Source: JAVBRA01 sp031548435
GTDB taxonomy: Bacteria > Bacteroidota > Bacteroidia > Bacteroidales > Rikenellaceae
Assembly: GCA_031548435.1 (NCBI GenBank)
Contig: JAVBRA010000017.1
Span: forward strand, 62,001-126,000
Reading direction: 5' to 3'
Length of the DNA stretch: 64,000 bases
The position numbers and the translations under genes were made by a program. Below, piece by piece: positions 59,385 through 64,000 of the stretch. Position 1 is the first letter of the stretch. Each line of letters begins with the position of its first letter. The notes beneath the pieces are model-generated. The model was not told the DNA's origin and did no database searches. It saw nothing but the letters and a program-made list of their open reading frames with translations.

Positions 59385-60248
59385 ATGACAACGCTATTAA
59401 AACGAACTTTAAGCGGGGTGATATTCGCCGCCATCGTCATCGGAGCGGTGTGGTACTCGCCATTCACTTTTCTGTTGCTGTTGGCCGCTGTCTGCACCGG
59501 TTGTATGTGGGAATTTTTCCGCATCGTCGAGAGCAAAGGAGTCCAGCCCCAGAAACGCTATTCGGTGTTCGTGGGCCTGTTGGCGATTGCAGCGGCATTC
59601 TTTATCCGCATGATGGGGCTGCCCGCCGGCGCAATGCTGACGGTAGCGCCGTTTGTTTTCGTCGTTTTCATCCGCGAGTTGTACCGCAAACGGAACAACC
59701 CTGCCGGGGCCATCGCATCGTCGCTGATGGGGATCGTGTATGTGGCCGTGCCGCTGGCGCTGTTGTGCTATGTGGCTTTCGGACACAACTTCGAGGGCCG
59801 CGGCGGATTCATCTACCGTCGCGAAATCATTCTTTCGTATATCGCAGTGGTGTGGATGAACGACGTGGGGGCGTACCTGACCGGCGTGACCATCGGGCGG
59901 CACCGGCTGTTCGAGCGCATCTCGCCCAAGAAGTCGTGGGAGGGATTCTTCGGCGGACTGGCGTTTGCCGTTGCAACGGCCGCCGGGGCTGTGTGGTTGT
60001 TGTTTCCGGGTGACCCGGGGTTTTTCATTCCGGCGGCTATTATCGCTGCGGCAGTGGCGGTTTCGGGTGTATTCGGCGATCTGGTCGAGTCGATGCTCAA
60101 GCGCTGGGTGGGTGTTAAGGACTCGGGACGGATGATGCCCGGCCACGGAGGCTTCCTCGACCGCTTCGACGCCATGCTGCTGTCGGCGCCGTTTGTGGCC
60201 GCCTGTTTTGCTATTATCGAAATAATCGGTATGTTTGAACGGTCGTAG
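59385..60248 (+). CDS. cdsA: Phosphatidate cytidylyltransferase
   Basis: 287 residues with about eight helices. Makes CDP-diacylglycerol. The signature KDSGRMMPGHGGFLDRFDA is complete (D, PGHGG, DR.D). 180 bp separate it from ftsH and 91 bp from psd: two phospholipid-synthesis genes in sequence. Confidence 0.95.
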   Translation: MTTLLKRTLSGVIFAAIVIGAVWYSPFTFLLLLAAVCTGCMWEFFRIVESKGVQPQKRYSVFVGLLAIAAAFFIRMMGLPAGAMLTVAPFVFVVFIRELYRKRNNPAGAIASSLMGIVYVAVPLALLCYVAFGHNFEGRGGFIYRREIILSYIAVVWMNDVGAYLTGVTIGRHRLFERISPKKSWEGFFGGLAFAVATAAGAVWLLFPGDPGFFIPAAIIAAAVAVSGVFGDLVESMLKRWVGVKDSGRMMPGHGGFLDRFDAMLLSAPFVAACFAIIEIIGMFERS

Positions 60249-60339
60249 CACTCCCCCGGGTGCACCCCAAATCGGGGCAAAACACTGCGGGGCCGCCGAC
60301 TTCAAACACAAAAACGCTGTTAAACCATTCAATGCCTTT

Positions 60340-60999
60340 ATGAGAGTTCATAAAGAGGGACGCAAGGTCGTCTTCACCACTTTCGCCACCGTTCTTGTCC
60401 TGATCGGCATTTCGTTGTGGCTCATTCCTTCCGTCGGATGGGCTGCGGCCCTGTCGGCCGTGTTTGCGCTGGCGGGCCTGTTTGTGCTGCGGTTTTTCCG
60501 CAATCCCCAGCGCGAACTGGTGCAGGAAGAGGGTGCGGTTTTCTCGCCCGCCGACGGCACGGTAGTCGCGGTGGAGAGGGTCTTCGAACCGGAATACCTG
60601 CAATGCGAGTGCATCCAGGTGTCGGTGTTCATGTCGGTATGGAACGTGCACGCCAACTGGTATCCGGTGGGCGGCACCATTGAGTATTTCCGCCATCACC
60701 ACGGCAGGTTCCTGGTGGCATGGCACCCCAAGTCGTCGACCGAGAACGAGCGCACCACCACGGTCATCGATGCCGGGGGCGGGCGAAAGATCCTGTTCCG
60801 GCAGATCGCCGGGGCGGTGGCGCGGCGCATCGTCAATTACTCGAAACCGGGCCGCATTGTGGGGCAGAACAGCCCGTGCGGGTTCATCAAGTTCGGCTCG
60901 CGGGTCGACGTGTTCCTGCCGTTGGACGCCCAGGTAAAGGTCGACCTGAACGAAAAAGTGACCGGATCGCAAACCGTACTGGCCACGTTCGGGGAATAG
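60340..60999 (+). CDS. psd: Phosphatidylserine decarboxylase, short type
   Basis: 219 residues, the short PSD-A type. Makes phosphatidylethanolamine. N-terminal helices anchor it. The pyruvoyl-forming cleavage is expected at the Gly-Ser of FIKFGSRVDVF, and FMSVWNVHANW is conserved. The start is ATG 60340; the open frame extends to 60235 without family-like sequence. Confidence 0.93.
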   Translation: MRVHKEGRKVVFTTFATVLVLIGISLWLIPSVGWAAALSAVFALAGLFVLRFFRNPQRELVQEEGAVFSPADGTVVAVERVFEPEYLQCECIQVSVFMSVWNVHANWYPVGGTIEYFRHHHGRFLVAWHPKSSTENERTTTVIDAGGGRKILFRQIAGAVARRIVNYSKPGRIVGQNSPCGFIKFGSRVDVFLPLDAQVKVDLNEKVTGSQTVLATFGE

Positions 61000-61044
61000 G
61001 AAACACCGAACACCACGCCACAAACCGGGCCTGTCAGAGTTGCC

Positions 61045-61157
61045 GGGCTATCGGGGCGGGCATATTTTCGGAATCGCCGGTCGGGCGAGCTGCCGGAAGC
61101 CTATCCGGACTATCGAAACCGTCGGGCGTAACTCCCGGGGCTATCGGGGCGGGCATA
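61045..61157. repeat. 20-bp direct repeat in the spacer after psd
   Basis: GGGCTATCGGGGCGGGCATA occurs at 61045-61064 and again at 61138-61157, 93 bp apart. The spacer (61000-61193) holds no gene; the second copy lies 37 bp upstream of the AI-2E transporter start. Confidence 0.65.
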
Positions 61158-61193
61158 CAAAAAAGCGTCCGGCAATAACTTATACTGTGTGCC

Positions 61194-62294
61194 ATGGAAA
61201 AAGCGGCAACCATATCGAAATACATTGCCGGGGCGGTGGCGCTGATCGTCATCGGACTGGTGGTGTGGTACTTCAGCAATATCGTCATCTACATCATCGC
61301 GGCGGCGGTGTTGTCGATCCTGGGACGGCCGGCCATGGAATACATCGCCGGGCTGCATGTGGGCAAAGTGCGCATCCCCAGAGGGGTGGCGGCGGCACTG
61401 ACACTGGTGTTGCTGGCCTTGCTGGTGTGCGGATTTTTCTATGTGTTCATTCCGGTGATCTTCGACAAGTTGTCGCAACTGGCCTCGATCGACTTCGAGG
61501 GATTGTCGAACCAGATCCTCCAACCGCTCCAACAGGTCGAATCGTTCATTGTCAGGTATTTACCCGTCGGCGCCGATTTCTCGATCACGCAGGCCATCGG
61601 CGAACAGGTCGGATCGTACATCAACCTTTCGCACATCAACGACTTCGTTTCGTCGTTCATCGGCACGGTCACGTCGTTTTTCATCGCGATATTCTCGATC
61701 GGATTCATCACTTTTTTCTTCCTTAAAGACAAAAACCTGTTTTCGGACGGGGTGACGCTGCTTTTCCCTGCCCGCAACAAAGACAATGTGACACGGGCGC
61801 TCGACTCGGCCAACCGGCTGCTGGTGCGCTACTTCGTGGGCATTGTCATCGAGTCGACGGTGGTGCTGATCATCGTCGCCGTGGGGATGCTCATTGTCGG
61901 GTTCGATTTGCAGGACAGCCTGTTGTACGGCCTGATCATGGGCGTATTGAACGTCATTCCTTACGTGGGGCCGTTCATGGGCTATGTCATCGGCGTTCTG
62001 ATCGGGCTGTTGTCGCCCATTCCGGGAGCAGCGCTGCTGCCGTTGGTCATCAAGATGGTGGCTGTGTTTGCCATCGCCCAGCTGGTCGACAACATGGTGC
62101 TTCAGCCGCTGATCTATTCCAACAGCGTTAAGGCCCATCCGCTGGAGATTTTCATTGTGCTGCTGATCGCCGGCAGCATCGGCGGCATCTGGGGCATGCT
62201 GGTGGCCGTACCGTCCTACACCGTGCTGAGGGTCTTCGCCAAGGAGTTCCTCAACAATTTCCGCATCGTCCGGAAGCTGACCGACAAAATCTGA
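61194..62294 (+). CDS. AI-2E family transporter (PerM-like)
   Basis: 366 residues with seven or eight transmembrane helices. The family layout is clear: an N-terminal helix pair, a large helical soluble domain (about residues 85-150), then the conserved LLYGLIMGVLNVIPYVGPF and the C-terminal GGIWGMLVAVP. The substrate is not known; family members range from autoinducer-2 export to sodium/proton exchange. Confidence 0.88.
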   Translation: MEKAATISKYIAGAVALIVIGLVVWYFSNIVIYIIAAAVLSILGRPAMEYIAGLHVGKVRIPRGVAAALTLVLLALLVCGFFYVFIPVIFDKLSQLASIDFEGLSNQILQPLQQVESFIVRYLPVGADFSITQAIGEQVGSYINLSHINDFVSSFIGTVTSFFIAIFSIGFITFFFLKDKNLFSDGVTLLFPARNKDNVTRALDSANRLLVRYFVGIVIESTVVLIIVAVGMLIVGFDLQDSLLYGLIMGVLNVIPYVGPFMGYVIGVLIGLLSPIPGAALLPLVIKMVAVFAIAQLVDNMVLQPLIYSNSVKAHPLEIFIVLLIAGSIGGIWGMLVAVPSYTVLRVFAKEFLNNFRIVRKLTDKI

Positions 62295-62487
62295 GAGGGA
62301 CGACTCCCTTTGTTATCGAGGCATTGTGTTCGCTTGGGGCTTTGCTTTCGCCCCGGAACGCACTCTTCGCATGAAAGCATGCGTGTTCGCTGTTTCTTTG
62401 TCTCCCCCACCCGTCCGCAAACACACTAAAGCGGCACAAGATTCCTAATAATTAGAGAGTCTGTGGCTCTTTTTCATGCAAAATCGT

Positions 62488-62495
62488 TAACTTTG
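62488..62495 (+). promoter_or_regulatory. -7 box of the phosphohexomutase gene
   Basis: TAACTTTG, 30 bp before the start codon at 62526. No good TTTG at the usual distance. Confidence 0.45.
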
Positions 62496-62525
62496 TTGTT
62501 TAAAATCATAAAATAACAAGACAGC

Positions 62526-63914
62526 ATGACACTGATCAAGTCCATTTCCGGCATCCGCGGCACCATTGGAGGCAAGCCCGGCGAGGGTCTCAGCCCGCTC
62601 GACGCCGTTAAATTCACAGCGGCCTACGCCCAGTTTCTCAAAGACCGCACCCCCGGCCGCAGGCTGACAGTGGTCGTGGGACGCGACGCCCGCATCTCGG
62701 GCGAGATGGTCGCCAGCCTGGTCGAGGGCACGCTCATGGGTTGCGGCATCGATGTCATCGCCCTGGGACTGGCCACCACCCCCACCGTGGAAGTGGCCGT
62801 GGCCGACAAGAAGGCCGACGGCGGTATCATCCTCACCGCCAGCCACAACCCCAAACAATGGAACGCACTGAAACTGCTCAACGAACGCGGTGAATTCCTC
62901 AACGACAAGGAGGGCAAAACCATTCTGGCTATCGCAGAAGCCGACAGCTATGTGTTTCCCGAAGTGGACAACCTCGGAAAGATCATAGAACGCACCTCGT
63001 ACGACCAGCAACACATCGATGCTGTGCTGGCCCTGCCGCTGGTGGATGTGGCGGCCGTCAGAGCGGCCAAATTCAAAGTGGTGGTCGATGCGGTCAACTC
63101 CGTAGGCGGAACCATCATCCCGCAACTGCTCAAACAGATGGGGGTGGAAGTGGTGGAACTCAACTGTGTTCCCGACGGTCAGTTCGCCCACAACCCCGAG
63201 CCGCTGCCCGAAAACCTGACTGAAATATCGGCCGCCGTGGTGCGCGAAAAAGCCAACCTGGGCGTGGTGGTCGACCCCGATGTCGACCGTCTGGCGCTGG
63301 TGAACGAAGACGGCACCATGTTCGGCGAAGAGTACACGCTGGTGGCCGTGGCCGACTACGTGCTGTCGAAAACGCCCGGCAACACGGTGTCGAACCTCAG
63401 CTCGTCGCGCGCGCTCAAGGACGTGACCGTAGCCCGTGGCGGAAGCTATTCCGCGGCAGCCGTCGGCGAGGTGAACGTGGTAGCCAGGATGAAGGAAGCG
63501 AACGCCGTGATCGGCGGCGAAGGCAACGGCGGCGTCATCTATCCCGCGCTGCACTACGGCCGCGACGCCCTGGTGGGAGTGGCCCTGTTCCTGACCCTGC
63601 TGGCCAAAAGCGGCAAAAAAGCCACCGAACTGCGCGCCACCTATCCGCCCTACTTCATCTCGAAAAACAAAATCGAACTTACCCCGTCGATCGACGTGGA
63701 CGACGTGCTGCGCAAAATGAAGGAAAAATACGCCAGCGAACAGGTGAACGACATCGACGGCGTGAAGATCGACTTCCCCGCCGAATGGGTGCATCTGCGC
63801 AAATCGAACACCGAGCCCATCATTCGTATATACAGCGAAAGCGCCACCATGCAACAAGCCGACGCCCTCGCTCAAAAGATCATCGCCGATATCAGGCAGA
63901 TCTGCGGGCTTTAG
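62526..63914 (+). CDS. glmM: Phosphoglucosamine mutase-type phosphohexomutase
   Basis: 462 residues. Interconverts glucosamine 6- and 1-phosphate for peptidoglycan and LPS precursors. The catalytic phosphoserine loop is TASHNP (about residue 100), the metal loop DPDVDRLAL, the sugar loop GEGNGGVI and the phosphate-binding RKSNTEPIIRIY. The N-terminus SISGIRGTIGG matches the phosphoglucosamine mutase group in Bacteroidota. After its stop, the last 86 bases hold nothing recognisable. Confidence 0.92.
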   Translation: MTLIKSISGIRGTIGGKPGEGLSPLDAVKFTAAYAQFLKDRTPGRRLTVVVGRDARISGEMVASLVEGTLMGCGIDVIALGLATTPTVEVAVADKKADGGIILTASHNPKQWNALKLLNERGEFLNDKEGKTILAIAEADSYVFPEVDNLGKIIERTSYDQQHIDAVLALPLVDVAAVRAAKFKVVVDAVNSVGGTIIPQLLKQMGVEVVELNCVPDGQFAHNPEPLPENLTEISAAVVREKANLGVVVDPDVDRLALVNEDGTMFGEEYTLVAVADYVLSKTPGNTVSNLSSSRALKDVTVARGGSYSAAAVGEVNVVARMKEANAVIGGEGNGGVIYPALHYGRDALVGVALFLTLLAKSGKKATELRATYPPYFISKNKIELTPSIDVDDVLRKMKEKYASEQVNDIDGVKIDFPAEWVHLRKSNTEPIIRIYSESATMQQADALAQKIIADIRQICGL

Positions 63915-64000
63915 CGGGTTGAATTTTTAGCCGGGGACTCAATCGAAGCTTTTTAGAAGCTTAACCAGAAACTTTCAGGAAGATACCCTCGGATCTCTTG

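Noticed and set aside
1..64000. CRISPR array, rRNA operon, insertion sequence or integrase
   Set aside because: No regularly spaced direct repeats, no rRNA sequence and no transposase or recombinase motif were seen in the window.

Overview
The window looks like a chromosomal segment of a GC-rich member of the Bacteroidales, most like Alistipes (family Rikenellaceae). The basis is Bacteroidota-type promoters (-33 TTTG, 19-21 nt, -7 TAnnTTTG), an Rnf operon headed by an RseC-like gene, Bacteroidota-specific families (HU-CCDC81/SPOR protein, DUF4136 lipoprotein, GT90, DPP IV) and a tmRNA tag ending YALAA. The genus is inferred from gene content and composition, not proven. Most of the window is core genome. 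There is no CRISPR array, no rRNA, and no integrase or transposase.

Layout. 1-7.6 kb: 5' part of aspartate kinase (minus), a promoter-driven structured RNA candidate, an ACT-domain protein, tmk, a DoxX/MauE-type membrane protein, an Asp-box exported protein and a PcrA/UvrD helicase. 7.7-13 kb: dipeptidyl peptidase IV, deoC, a membrane-anchored unknown and mnmD. 13.4-19.7 kb (minus): rseC-like, rnfB, C, D, G, E and A, an ion-pumping ferredoxin:NAD oxidoreductase; its RnfD carries an unusual low-complexity insert. 20-22.6 kb: a PepC-type cysteine peptidase, then an AT-rich pair consisting of a lipoprotein with a glycine-zipper tail and an A8 tract that breaks its signal peptide, and a small membrane protein. 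22.6-26.1 kb (minus): trmD, an FkbM methyltransferase, an MBL-fold hydrolase and a GT90 glycosyltransferase. 26.4-32.1 kb: leuA, leuC, leuD and leuB, a leucine pathway whose genes are separated by repeat-bearing spacers. 32.1-36.6 kb: a cysteine-packed lipoprotein, an exonuclease, a GH3 glycosidase and a cupin. 36.7-44 kb: a double-HTH protein, a carboxytransferase-like protein without a biotin lysine, an outer-membrane barrel, ligA and small proteins. 44.1-52.9 kb: tmRNA, a TrmA/RlmD-family methyltransferase, a 2-hydroxyacid dehydrogenase, a DUF4136 lipoprotein, the lgt-DUF2867-SPOR operon, ribE and an S24 regulator. 53.2-54.6 kb: tRNA-Arg(CCG) next to a phage-like lysis cassette (coiled-coil membrane protein, lysozyme-like enzyme, apparent unimolecular spanin). 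54.9-64 kb: rhamnulokinase, rsfS, ftsH, cdsA, psd, an AI-2E family transporter and a GlmM-type phosphohexomutase.

The most distinctive unexplained structure is a family of about 0.1-0.39 kb intergenic elements at 12.9, 30.5, 44.6, 51.1 and 52.1 kb. Four carry a start-less fragment of a C-type-lectin-like C-terminal domain (FFPASG...GFPVRCLQ) with a variable middle and near-invariant DNA at its end. A separate conserved flank accompanies three of the elements and stands alone at the fifth site. All five lie between co-directional genes and point at the promoter region of the next gene. They could be decayed 3' ends of variable surface-protein genes, or a cassette-like repeat family. The other strong candidates are the A8-tract lipoprotein with its neighbour, the lysis cassette near an S24 regulator, the RnfD insert and the 29-cysteine lipoprotein.
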